From Marinoscillum sp. MHG1-6 (GTDB taxonomy: Bacteria > Bacteroidota > Bacteroidia > Cytophagales > Cyclobacteriaceae): DNA of 64,000 nt. Shown in pieces: positions 8,478 through 18,700 of this stretch (the first letter of the stretch is position 1; each line of letters starts with the position of its first letter). The notes under the pieces are model-generated. The model had not been told where the DNA came from. It was given only the letters and a program-made list of their open reading frames with translations, and made no database searches. The stretch spans positions 119,888 through 183,887 of the forward strand of contig NZ_JAMZMI010000009.1 of NCBI RefSeq assembly GCF_024714475.1. Reading direction: 5' to 3'. The position numbers and the translations under genes are program-made.

Positions 8478-11171
8478 CTAAAAAAAGAGGGTATAGATTC
8501 CTGACCCAAGGTTAATTTCCACAGTCTTATTCTCTCTATGAATGGCGATAACGTCTGGGCTTTCTTCAACCAATTTCCCACCCAATGTCGTTTCATCTTT
8601 ATCTGGTAGTATCACCGTCCCTGTACAGTTGGGAGGTATTTCAACAGTGTAGGAGGTCTTATCTCCTTTTACTTCCCAACCGGCCGACACTTTCCCATAC
8701 ATCGTATGAATAGAAGCTTTCGCAAAGGTTAACCCACCCCCAAGAAGCGGCTGAAATAACACATTTTTGTATCCAGGTTTTTCCGGATCAATTCTGATAC
8801 CTGCCACCCTGGAATACAGCCACTCACCAATCGCCCCATATGCATAATGGTTAAAACTATTCATACCCACAGTTTGAAAAGTCCCATCAGGTTTGATGCC
8901 ATCCCATCTCTCCCAAATGGTAGTGGCTCCCTTTGTAATGGGATATAACCAGGAAGGATATCGCTTATTATTCAACAGCATGAATGCCAGATCCTGATTC
9001 CCGAAATCGGAAAGCGCGTAATTCAAAACGGGCGTCCCTAGAAACCCCGTAGTCAGGTGACCGAAATGATTCACATCATCTGCAAGTCTTTGGGAGATGG
9101 TGTCTAGTTTCTCATCATCGACAATACCAAACACCAAACCAATGGCATAAGCCGCCTGAGTACTGGAAACCAACCTCCCCGTCCGTGTCATGAACTCACG
9201 GTTCCAGGCCGCTTTGATTTTTGGAAGGAGGTCATTCAATTCATCAGCATAAGCTTTCTCATCTATTAAACGGGCCGATTTCTCCATTAAACCAGCAGAA
9301 TAATAAAAGTAGGCTGTAGCAATTAATGCCTTTTCGGTATGAGCTCCGGCATAACCGTAATCAGGGGCATTGTAATGGTAGCTGTAATACTCAGCGAAAG
9401 AGAGCCAGTCACCAAAATGAAACCCATAATCAAAGACCAGCTCCTCACCCGAATGGCGGATCATGTAATCCACCCATCCTTTCATGGAATCGTATTGCTC
9501 CTGCAGGACACGAGTGTCTCCATAATATTGATAAAGTGTCCAGGGTATGATCACTGCTGCATCTGCCCAACCGGTAGCACCGTAGCCATCCGACCAACCA
9601 GTTCCTCCTCCATCAACAATATTGTTTGGAACCACCCATGGCACACTCCCATCTTCTTTCTGTTCAGTGGCCAGGTCCTTCAACCATTTTGTGAAGAATG
9701 GTGCGGTATTGAAGTTAAAACTGGCAGTAGGAGCAAAAACCTGGGCGTCTCCGGTCCAGCCAAGTCGTTCATCTCGTTGAGGACAATCGGTAGGAACATC
9801 CAAAAAATTTCCCTTTTGTCCCCACTGAATATTGCTCTGAAGCTGATTGATCATAGGTTCTGAGCACTCAAAACTCCCGATAAGTTGCATGTCTGAATGC
9901 ACTACTATCCCCGTGATCATTTCTCTGCTAACCTCTTCGGAATGCCCCTCGATCATAACAAACCTAAAGCCATGGAAAGTAAACTTAGGCTCATACACTT
10001 CCAACCCGGCACCCTTAAGAATATAGCGATCGGTGCATTCTATGTTTCTAAGGTTATCAGTGTAAAAATTTCCTTCCTGATCCAGTACTTCGGCGAACCT
10101 GAGTACAATCGTTTGGCCTTTTTGACCGGATATTTGCAGCCTGACCCAGCCAACCATATTCTGTCCCAGATCAAAAACCTGTTCTCCTTTTGGAGTTAAG
10201 AAAACATCTATTGGTTTAATTTCCTGAATCCTTCTTACCGGGTCTCCTTCGGAACTGACTAGTACTTCTTTGGAGTGAGCATAGGTTTTAGCACGCTGCC
10301 AATTATTATCCGAATATTTCGAGGTAGACCAACCAGTCAATTCCAGGTTAGCATTATAAGTTTCTCCATCGTAAATATCAGATTTGAGAATAGGTCCTTT
10401 TGACGTCTTCCAGGATTCATCTGATATTACCATCAAACCAGTCCCATCTATGTATTCGATTTCGAGTTGTAAAAGAAGAGCTATGGTATCTCCATAGGTA
10501 TTGCGATTGTTTTCCCACCAACCGTAATGCCCCCGATACCAGCCGTCTCCCAGCACAGCACCAACGACATTCTCGCCTTGTGCCAGCTGTTTGGTAACGT
10601 CGTAAACCTGATACTGAATCCGCTGATGATAGTTCGTCCATCCCGGAGTAAACACCTCGTTTCCAACCTTTTCACCATTCAACTCCAATTCATAAAGCCC
10701 TAATGCTGCGGCATATATTCGAGCAGATTTTATCTCCTTTTCAACACCGAAAGACTTTCTAAAAAAAGGACTCGCAGATGACTCAGAAATATTATTCCCC
10801 CAGGGGTAAGTGATCCAATTGGCCTTCCACTCAAAGACATCCAACACTCCCATTTCCCAAAAAGCTGTCTCATGGGATTTGGCTGATTTCCCGTTTTCAT
10901 CCCAGACTTCTACACCCCAATAAACTCTCTGACCGGAGGTAAGTTGAGAACCTGCATATTCCACATGAATGGATTGATCTGATTCTAATCTTCCCGAGTC
11001 CCAAATGAGAGTTTCGGTATCCAGGCTAGAGGAAGTTGAAGCCGTTATTCGATAGGCCCGCTGCTTCCACCCCCTTTCATCAGTCACTACCTCCCAACTC
11101 AACCTTGGCGATGGGGTGCTCAGCCCTAATGGGTTACACTTATACTCGGATTTTAAGTTTATGATTTGCAT
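8478..11171 (-). CDS. GH78 family alpha-L-rhamnosidase
   Basis: This 897-residue enzyme should release alpha-linked L-rhamnose. It shows the multi-domain GH78 layout: N-terminal beta-sandwich opening with NPLGLSTPSPRLSWEV (13-28), a jelly-roll carbohydrate-binding part (about 115-300, ANWITYPWG then LNGEKVGNEVFTPGWTNY), the linker beta-domain, an (alpha/alpha)6 catalytic barrel with DCPQRDERLGWTGDAQ (462-477; general acid likely Glu468), a second conserved segment TIWERWDGI, and a C-terminal beta-domain. No signal peptide is visible, and an in-frame TGA lies seven codons upstream of the ATG with no other start between, so the protein seems truly leaderless and probably cytoplasmic, unlike its neighbours. 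An AAGAAGG stretch stands just before the start. Confidence 0.94.
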   Translation of the reverse strand: MQIINLKSEYKCNPLGLSTPSPRLSWEVVTDERGWKQRAYRITASTSSSLDTETLIWDSGRLESDQSIHVEYAGSQLTSGQRVYWGVEVWDENGKSAKSHETAFWEMGVLDVFEWKANWITYPWGNNISESSASPFFRKSFGVEKEIKSARIYAAALGLYELELNGEKVGNEVFTPGWTNYHQRIQYQVYDVTKQLAQGENVVGAVLGDGWYRGHYGWWENNRNTYGDTIALLLQLEIEYIDGTGLMVISDESWKTSKGPILKSDIYDGETYNANLELTGWSTSKYSDNNWQRAKTYAHSKEVLVSSEGDPVRRIQEIKPIDVFLTPKGEQVFDLGQNMVGWVRLQISGQKGQTIVLRFAEVLDQEGNFYTDNLRNIECTDRYILKGAGLEVYEPKFTFHGFRFVMIEGHSEEVSREMITGIVVHSDMQLIGSFECSEPMINQLQSNIQWGQKGNFLDVPTDCPQRDERLGWTGDAQVFAPTASFNFNTAPFFTKWLKDLATEQKEDGSVPWVVPNNIVDGGGTGWSDGYGATGWADAAVIIPWTLYQYYGDTRVLQEQYDSMKGWVDYMIRHSGEELVFDYGFHFGDWLSFAEYYSYHYNAPDYGYAGAHTEKALIATAYFYYSAGLMEKSARLIDEKAYADELNDLLPKIKAAWNREFMTRTGRLVSSTQAAYAIGLVFGIVDDEKLDTISQRLADDVNHFGHLTTGFLGTPVLNYALSDFGNQDLAFMLLNNKRYPSWLYPITKGATTIWERWDGIKPDGTFQTVGMNSFNHYAYGAIGEWLYSRVAGIRIDPEKPGYKNVLFQPLLGGGLTFAKASIHTMYGKVSAGWEVKGDKTSYTVEIPPNCTGTVILPDKDETTLGGKLVEESPDVIAIHRENKTVEINLGSGIYTLFF

Positions 11172-11192
11172 TAAACCCTTCTTATGTCTTCA

Positions 11193-11369
11193 TTATTCTA
11201 AAGATGGTCCCTTCATCCAAAATGGTGCAGAACCGAACCAGAGGATTACACCTACGCCCATAAGATTAAAATGTGTTGCCATATCAATGACGTCATAAAA
11301 CACGAGGAATGATGGTAGCAGTGTAAGCACCAAACCAATCAAGGATAATATCTTCAATAATGTCTTCAT
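11193..11369 (-). CDS. Small 58-residue membrane protein
   Basis: A short open frame on the minus strand encodes 58 residues, beginning MKTLLKILSLIGLVLTLLPS and ending APFWMKGPSLE. It contains two hydrophobic stretches, about residues 5-25 and 34-51, separated by a polar loop (YDVIDMATHFN), as expected of a two-helix inner-membrane protein. It sits 22 bp after the NCS1 permease stop and 21 bp before the GH78 start, in the same direction, so it fills a gap that would otherwise be 220 bp in a tightly packed operon. I do not recognise a named family. It could be a small accessory subunit of the adjacent permease; that is inferred from position only. Confidence 0.6.
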   Translation of the reverse strand: MKTLLKILSLIGLVLTLLPSFLVFYDVIDMATHFNLMGVGVILWFGSAPFWMKGPSLE

Positions 11370-11391
11370 TGTTCTGAATTTAGGTTGTGCA

Positions 11392-12858
11392 CTACCTTTT
11401 TTGCTGTTGTATATAGCTCAATCCTATGTAAAGGAGCACGGACAGTATCCATTCAGGAGCAATCATGAACATGAGGTCAGCGTTGATGCTTGCCAGCCAG
11501 GGCGGCTGTTGTCCCAAAGCTTCTGTCAGCCATGGAAAGTTGTCCTTACCATAGAAAAACAGCATAATAAAGAAAGAGGCCATCCACGCCACAGCTGCCG
11601 GCCAACTTAAGAGTATATTATTCTTTTCTGCATAATCACTTTCGAGCCCAATCTTTGGAAAGATCCAAACATCAACGAAAATGAAGGCTCCTAGGGGCAT
11701 GAAAAACAGCCCGTAATACCCAATAATCCTATCCAAATAAGCATTGACAGCGGGGATGCATGCCGTAACTATCATGAAGGCACCTGCCAGGAAGGTCACC
11801 TTCCATCTTTTCCAGTTCGGTGTAGCCACCTGTATAGCCAACCCTGCACGGTAAAGTGTTGGGTTGGCTGTCGTCCAACCTGCAATCACTACACTGATCA
11901 AACCAGCCATTCCTGCGCCGAACAGTGCAATGTTACCCGGTTGTGGGTTTGTAAAACCTTCTGCTAAAAATGCTGCGCAAAGTATACCTGATGCAATCCA
12001 GGCCATATAATGGCCGAGGAACATTCCAAAAGCCGATGCAAAACCTTGCTTCCAATCCTTGGCATACCTGAAAATGGTGACATCACTCATCCCGATATGC
12101 TGGGTGGCGTTACACAGCCATGCAAAGCCAATCACGTGCCATATGGTATACTTCGAATTGCCCCCAATCGGAACCCCTGTAAAGATCTTTTCACTGGCGA
12201 TGGTCCAGAAATCTGAAAAACCGGTTGCTCCCAAATCAGCTAGCACAGCTAACCCAGCTGAGAAAAACACCAGCACCATCCAGGGAGCACAGATTTTAGA
12301 AAAGTGAGCTATTTTATCAAAACCCAATACCGCCAGGGCTGCAATTACCACTCCCACGATCAATGCTAAAAACATCCACGGAAGTGTTGGAATGGTATCC
12401 CCGGCAACATAATCAGGATTAGGTATTCCGAAAGGAATCGAAATAGCCGTGACCGCCACACTTACCATGGCTCCTGCAAGAAGGCACAGAATTACCGCAT
12501 AGAAGGCACTGTAAGCTACGGTCAGGTAAGGCCCACATATTTTACGCAGTTGCCAGTAGATGGTCAAACGTGTTTTAACAGCTACCGGCGCACAAAACAA
12601 GGCCCAGCTCAAAACCGCAAGTACGTTACCAATCAAAAGCCCCACAAAAAAGTCTACAGCAGACACCCCATGCATAACCATCAGAGGGCCCAACACAAAC
12701 TCAGTTCCTGCCACATGCTCTCCGGCAAACATTGCGATGAAGGTCCCCCAACCATGCAATTTGTTTTTGGCTACCGGCTCGCGATCATATTCGTATAATG
12801 CGTCCAGTCTTTCAACAAGGGATGATCCACCTGCTGTGGCCTGCTGAATTTCACTCAT
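11392..12858 (-). CDS. NCS1-family permease (nucleobase:cation symporter-1 type)
   Basis: This 488-residue protein has about twelve hydrophobic segments. The segment at about 39-60 (GTFIAMFAGEHVAGTEFVLG) lies at the usual family start, and WLCNATQHIGMSDVTIFRYA in the middle resembles the sixth-helix region of NCS1 carriers. The family transports purines, pyrimidines, hydantoins or vitamins with H+ or Na+; sequences of this branch also occur in glycan-degradation loci. Placed between glycosidase genes and next to a small membrane protein, it is the only inner-membrane transporter in this PUL, so it may import a mono- or disaccharide product. The substrate is inference; a nucleobase role is not excluded. 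Confidence 0.82.
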   Translation of the reverse strand: MSEIQQATAGGSSLVERLDALYEYDREPVAKNKLHGWGTFIAMFAGEHVAGTEFVLGPLMVMHGVSAVDFFVGLLIGNVLAVLSWALFCAPVAVKTRLTIYWQLRKICGPYLTVAYSAFYAVILCLLAGAMVSVAVTAISIPFGIPNPDYVAGDTIPTLPWMFLALIVGVVIAALAVLGFDKIAHFSKICAPWMVLVFFSAGLAVLADLGATGFSDFWTIASEKIFTGVPIGGNSKYTIWHVIGFAWLCNATQHIGMSDVTIFRYAKDWKQGFASAFGMFLGHYMAWIASGILCAAFLAEGFTNPQPGNIALFGAGMAGLISVVIAGWTTANPTLYRAGLAIQVATPNWKRWKVTFLAGAFMIVTACIPAVNAYLDRIIGYYGLFFMPLGAFIFVDVWIFPKIGLESDYAEKNNILLSWPAAVAWMASFFIMLFFYGKDNFPWLTEALGQQPPWLASINADLMFMIAPEWILSVLLYIGLSYIQQQKR

Positions 12859-12924
12859 ATTTTTCTTTTTTGGGTTATAAACAATTTAACACAATCTCCT
12901 CAGTAATTTTCCCGCTCTATTGAC

Positions 12925-15600
12925 CTAATAAAATAACCAGTCTAGCCCGGCCATTTGCCCTTCCTGAACAAACCCCGCATCCCTGGGTGAGATCGTCTCC
13001 GACCCATCGATAAAGCCCAGTAAGAGGAAGACATCGTTATCGAACCACAACGAATGTTCACCCGGATCAAAATAATAGGTATGTATATTCACTGGAGGTA
13101 ATCCAATGATTTTGATAGCGTTAAGCAATTTGATATCTGCCTGACCATATTCATTGGCCGAAGCATCGTGCTCAAGTGTTGGTGGAGCTAAAAACTCCGT
13201 TTTATCTGACTGAAAATAACCCACTAACATCTTCACGGGCTTTTCATTGGAAAACTTCACCTCCGTATCATGATCATCTAAATCCTGAAAAGAATACAAC
13301 ACTCCCTCAAGCCCTACCAACTCTTCAGCCAAACCTTCGATAACATATTGGCTTTCACTAAATGGTTTAGCTCCTTCTTGCACCTTATATGTGCCTTGAG
13401 AACTCCCGGTAAAATTTACTTCAACGGTTGTTAAGGTCTCGCCGGGCTTTTGGCCGGCTTCACCAGAAGTTTTGATCAACAACTCAATATTGCGTTTAAA
13501 GTTATCCAGTTCGTCCTGGTAATATGGAAGGAGCTCCTGCCAGGTTTTATTCTTCCCATCATCACCTCCAATCGGTATTCTTCTCTGTTTAGTTTGCATG
13601 CTATTGGCATAAGCGTAGGTATCTTTTGTTAGCTCGGCAAGCCTTCCAAAATGCTCGACACTGCGCTCCAGATGTGGTAGCGCTTCCTTCAGGTCCTCAA
13701 TGTTTTTTGAGTAGCCATAATTCAAAACCTTCATCGCTGCTTTGGCCTTCTCAGAATAGAACCTGGCCAAGACCTCGTAGCAATAAATGTCATTCCTCAA
13801 TCTTTCAAATTCTTCAGAATTCTTACTCACTCCTTTAACCGCATCTATTACCGCGACTGCCTCCTCCGCATAACTCACCATCTTATCCGCAGCCCATTCT
13901 GGTGTCTCGCCTACATGGTTCTCCTGATCGAATTCCTTGCGCGCATATTCCGATAGCAACTCTCCTTCCGGACCGTGGGACTCATAGACCATCTTATTGA
14001 GACTGAATTTCTCCGGACTCACCAGCTGGCTCATAAACATTCCCAGTGTCATCGTTTGTCTGTTACCTTCAGTAATACCAAATCGCCTCAGGATCATAGG
14101 AGAAATTTCACCAGAAGCTTCATAGGCCTTCAATATCTTCTCTCCACAATCGTCGCACCCATATACCTCTTCGAATAAACCAGACCAGTATTCGATCTCT
14201 TTATTACGATCCAGATTCGCATCCCAGGCATATCGTCCCCATGCCTGATACCAAATCCAGTCGCGATCCATTTCAAGCATTTTAGGATCAGTAAGGTCAG
14301 GTGCATATGGCCAATCCCAATATGAAGTTTGAGGATATAGATGAAGCCCGTTGGCTCCGTGTGTTGATTTCATCGCCTTTACACTCCTCTGAATAAAGTC
14401 AGGAGAGCCATACCTGAAAGGTTCCAAATTGGCCAGGATATGCACATTATCAATATGTGTTGAGCCTAGTTCACTCAGGCTCTTATGGTATTCCGCCCAT
14501 TTTCCTCTGGGTTCATAAGTTGTCAGAGACTCCCCATTATATTTATTAAGGGTATAGAGATTCTTGTAAAGGGGTAATGCATTTTCCATGACCACCGATG
14601 CATTGGTATCATGACCTCTAAGCACAATGGGGGGTTCTTGTGTTTGCCCCATAGCCTTCAGTCCATCCTTCACTCCGGGGATAATCGTTTCCGTAAACCA
14701 GGCTACATCATTGTCAATACCTTGCATAGCTTCTCCAAGAGCTACTAAAAGTCCCACATTTGGATACTTTTCTACGAATGCAGCAATGGATTTCCGCGTG
14801 TAATCAGCGATATATGGGATGATTGGACGTCCTCGATCCTGAGTTTTAATGCCATAGTGTTCAGCGAAAGGCTTGCTAACAATTATGTTATAAAACATTT
14901 GAATCACCCATATTCCTCGTTTATCAGCCTCCTCAGTCAGGAAAGTGAATATTTCCTCATTTTTCTTAAAGGTTTCCTCATCCACTTCAAGAGCAAAGGG
15001 ATAGTCTTCCAGCTTAACCAATGAAGCAAAAGGATGACCATTCCACAAATACAAAGAGTTGTATTTATTGGCCACCATCATATCTAAATACTTGATCCAA
15101 AGCTCCTTATCATAGAACCAAGGGAAGTTCTTAGGTGTATACGGGTATTCGTACACATGTCTGCCGGGGAGATATTCTGTAAGCTGCAGCCCAATACACG
15201 TCCCTCTTAGCTTCAAATCGGGAGACTGATCAGACTTATAATCTGAGGGGATTTCTCCTTTGCTCTTGAAAAGATCTGAAAGCTCCATGCAGGCATAAAG
15301 AACCCCTGAGTCATCAGCGGCAGTTATCCGAACCTCTGTATCGTTTGCCTGAATTGTATAAGACTCTGGAACAGTAAAAGCTGCGGAATCAATGGCTACC
15401 TCGATGCGTCTTCCTTCCTCATGGTCCGATAGCTCAAAGCCATTTGCCATTAAACTTTCCTGAAGTTGGGACAGCCCAAACTGCATTCTGGGCGAAGAAT
15501 TCTCAGGAAATCCTATACTAATCTCATGGTACTGACAGGACACCAGTAACCATCCGCAAAGGCAAATAAAAACTACTGCTTTAGGTAACTTATAAAGCAT
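12925..15600 (-). CDS. Putative TIM-barrel glycosidase lipoprotein (alpha-uronidase/hexosaminidase-like), family unassigned
   Basis: This 891-residue lipoprotein (lipobox LLVSC, Cys22) opens with a small alpha/beta domain (about 30-120, ending in ITAADDSGVLYACMELSDLF), as found before the catalytic barrel in GH20 and GH67 type enzymes. A barrel-like region follows: LKLRGTCIGLQL (129-140), MMVANKYNSLYLWNGHPF, KRGIWVIQMFYNI, VGLLVALGEAMQG, IVLRGHDTNA and ANGLHLYPQTSYWDWPYAPD. Acidic residues in LGEAMQG and the tryptophan-rich YPQTSYWDWPY segment are candidate active-site elements. The C-terminal third is helical and then beta-rich. In a pectin-type PUL an alpha-galacturonidase or alpha-glucuronidase role would fit, but I cannot assign a CAZy family with certainty. 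Confidence 0.65.
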   Translation of the reverse strand: MLYKLPKAVVFICLCGWLLVSCQYHEISIGFPENSSPRMQFGLSQLQESLMANGFELSDHEEGRRIEVAIDSAAFTVPESYTIQANDTEVRITAADDSGVLYACMELSDLFKSKGEIPSDYKSDQSPDLKLRGTCIGLQLTEYLPGRHVYEYPYTPKNFPWFYDKELWIKYLDMMVANKYNSLYLWNGHPFASLVKLEDYPFALEVDEETFKKNEEIFTFLTEEADKRGIWVIQMFYNIIVSKPFAEHYGIKTQDRGRPIIPYIADYTRKSIAAFVEKYPNVGLLVALGEAMQGIDNDVAWFTETIIPGVKDGLKAMGQTQEPPIVLRGHDTNASVVMENALPLYKNLYTLNKYNGESLTTYEPRGKWAEYHKSLSELGSTHIDNVHILANLEPFRYGSPDFIQRSVKAMKSTHGANGLHLYPQTSYWDWPYAPDLTDPKMLEMDRDWIWYQAWGRYAWDANLDRNKEIEYWSGLFEEVYGCDDCGEKILKAYEASGEISPMILRRFGITEGNRQTMTLGMFMSQLVSPEKFSLNKMVYESHGPEGELLSEYARKEFDQENHVGETPEWAADKMVSYAEEAVAVIDAVKGVSKNSEEFERLRNDIYCYEVLARFYSEKAKAAMKVLNYGYSKNIEDLKEALPHLERSVEHFGRLAELTKDTYAYANSMQTKQRRIPIGGDDGKNKTWQELLPYYQDELDNFKRNIELLIKTSGEAGQKPGETLTTVEVNFTGSSQGTYKVQEGAKPFSESQYVIEGLAEELVGLEGVLYSFQDLDDHDTEVKFSNEKPVKMLVGYFQSDKTEFLAPPTLEHDASANEYGQADIKLLNAIKIIGLPPVNIHTYYFDPGEHSLWFDNDVFLLLGFIDGSETISPRDAGFVQEGQMAGLDWLFY

Positions 15601-15708
15601 AGGGTTTGGGTTTAATGTTATTACGCGGCGAACGTAACTGCCAAATTAGCCAAATAGAACCTGCTGAACTTCCATTATCCAATAGTGGACAATTCTATTA
15701 AACTTATA

Positions 15709-18700
15709 TTACTGAACACGGATCCCTCTTAACGCCAATCCCTGGCCATTTTCAACCACAACCTGCACCTTGTATTTACCCGCATTGATCATCGACTCAG
15801 TAGTCGTCGATATTTCACGGTATTTAGTCGGTGGTGTCGGATGAAATACCAATTCAGTTGACTGCATTAAAGAACCATCCGCAGCAATCAAGTTGAAAGT
15901 AGCCTTAATTTCCTCTTCACTCTCATTAGCAAACTTGAAGTGGATGGCATGATAATCTGCCACTCCCGTAGCAATGGGCCATTCTATAATGCTTCGGGCA
16001 TTCGAACCCACTATCACAGCCGGTAAATTATTCTTCTCCTCAATTGTCAATTGTCCTGCTTTAAGGATTACAACATCTTCATCATAAGGCACCTTCGGTT
16101 TAAGGTCATAAGGCGGCTCTAGTTCTGCTGCCGGTTGCGCTAAGATGATAGCTCCATACTCTTGCCCTGTTGCCCCAAGTTCTAGAGATGATGTCATTGG
16201 AAACCGTTTCTTATATACGTCATATTCGATGGTTCCATCTCCTGCCAACTGCACAACAGATTTAGTTCGATCAAATTCATAAACCCAATTAGGAAGGTCA
16301 AGTCCCCGTTTTAGTGCCACATACATATCTGCCTCTCGGGCGAAACCAAGTTCTACCATTCCACTTCCATCTTCTGTTTTAATCCAATCTGCACCAAAGA
16401 GTTCAGGTGGTAAATTCCTGAAAGCTAATTCACTCCTATCAAATGGTTTTTGTCCCCAGTCCAACCAGGTTGATACTTTACCTCCCCTTTTGACTTGCAA
16501 TGTTTTTCGAGAAGTTGCCTGTGGTTTTAAATCCTTGTTTTCAGCAGCAATTGCTATGGCGGAAATGATTGCCTGACCTGATTTCACTTCCGGAAAATGA
16601 ACAACCAGCTTATCTCCGGTGACTTTTACTCGCACTTTTTTAATGAGGGCATGATCGTGACCGACCTCTGACCAAATATCCAAATCATCTATCACCACCT
16701 GACCATTGATGGCCACATCAAAATTGCGCCAGTTGACACAATCCAAACCACCTCCGGTGCCGTACCAGGGCTCCACAAAATGCAGCTCCACTTCATAGGT
16801 TCCCGGTTCGACCGGAAAATGGAATTTCAATTGCTCCTGTCCAAATCTGAAGGACTGAAAAAGAGGATCATCAGTCGTGTTTAAGATTGGATCAAAAGTT
16901 CGCCGTTGGCTCGCGTAGTAAGGTGGCATTTTATCAAATGCATCGGTCCATGAAGTTGATCCCCAGGCATCATCCGACCCAAGATGCACATCTGCCATCC
17001 ACAAATTCCCGTTAGCATCTTCATAGTCCGGCCCACCACAGTTCACCCGATAGAGATAGTTCACGTCTTTGTTGGGTATTAAAGCCTCCTGTTCCTCGGT
17101 GACCTCTTGCGACAAGGGAAGATGATGAAACTCAACTCTATCCATGGCAACCTCCTTGCCATTCACATAACCTACAGCGGTAACAAGACTCTCTGAAATT
17201 TCAACATGATCCCACTGAAAATGCCTACCCAATCCCGGATGTTTCTGCTTCCCCAGGGATCGATCACCATTGAATAGCTCTACTTCCTCACAATTACTAT
17301 AAACAACCAGACTATCCTTCATTCCGGGACCAGCCCAACGATTAGGCCAGGTATGCGAAACGAGATAGACCATCGGTTCCTTATCCTTTGGAGCATGGTT
17401 TGCCCGAAACATGTAAAAGACATCTGCAGGCTCTCCCCAAGCAGATAAAAGCCCTTTATAATTGACCGGTCCCACACGATCCAGTTCACGATAAGCCTCT
17501 CCACTTTGATTCCTTCCGGGGTTTTCATGTGAAGTGAAAATCCATTGAAAATGTCCCGAGGAGCTATCAGCAGCCATTTCTCCCAATCGCACCTTTTTCT
17601 CCATCAACTGGGTGATCCGGTCCTCGCTGTAAGCTCCTTTCTGATCAAAAGGGCCTTCTGTATGTAAGTCAAGTGTTCTCCAGGCACCATATTCTCCTAC
17701 CAGCACCTGTCTTTTTAAATCCTCATCATAGGTATCGGGATTGCCGCCGTAGGTTCCCGTCCAGTTTTGTGGCACATTCCAATCCGTTCCGGTGCCGCCA
17801 TTACACGTAGTGACCAGACGCTGATTAGGTGATGTTGGATCAAGTTCACGAATAATTTGAGTACATTCTTTTGCAAATTCTGTTGGTAAAGTACTCTCGT
17901 TCTCAAGCCCCCACAATATAATGGACGGACTGTTTCGTCGCTCTTTGATCCAGTCCTTCATCAAGGCTTTGAAGTTCTTTCTAAATTCTGGCGTATCATA
18001 CCAGATATGTGCACTCATTTGAGTCCACCACAATACTCCCTGGCGATCCCATTCCTGATGGTATCGGAAATTATGCGGCTGGTGTGCATCTCTGAAGGCG
18101 TTAAACCCTGCAGCAACTATCTGACTAACTCGGGCTTGAACCATTTCATCACTAAAGGCATGGCTATTACCCATGTTGTGCTCATACTCAGCCGTTCCAT
18201 TAAGGAAAACCGGTTTTCCGTTGAGAAAGAATCGATTGGACCCGTTTTCAGCAATGTCCCATTTGATCCATCTGATGCCATAAGGAGTAACCTCCTTATC
18301 CACTGAAACACCGTCTTCATAAACTTCAGTGACCAAATCATATAAATACGGATCCTGAGTTGACCAAAGCCTTACATTTCCAAAAGGTTCTGAATCCTGC
18401 CTTAAATTTTGCGTTTCACCAGCTTCAATAGTTATTGAAGTCGTTTTGGAAGTAACCTCCTCTCCCAGATGATCAACAAGCCTATTGACTACTTCTATTT
18501 GTCGGGCTTGAGAAGAATAGTTCTTAATCTCACTCGTAATATGAATTCTTGCAGAATCCTCCCGTACCCGCTCATCATTCCAGACATGAATACCAAATGG
18601 TTGGATGCGTATGCTGCTGGTTTCCACCAAATGGATAGGTCTAAAAATCCCCATAGGCTGAGAGCCTTCGCAAAAACCATATTCATCAGAGCAGCCACCA

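Noticed and set aside
9339..9863. Plus-strand open frame of 174 codons
   Set aside because: It is antisense to the catalytic part of the GH78 gene, whose family motifs are clear; composition and lack of motifs mark it as a shadow.
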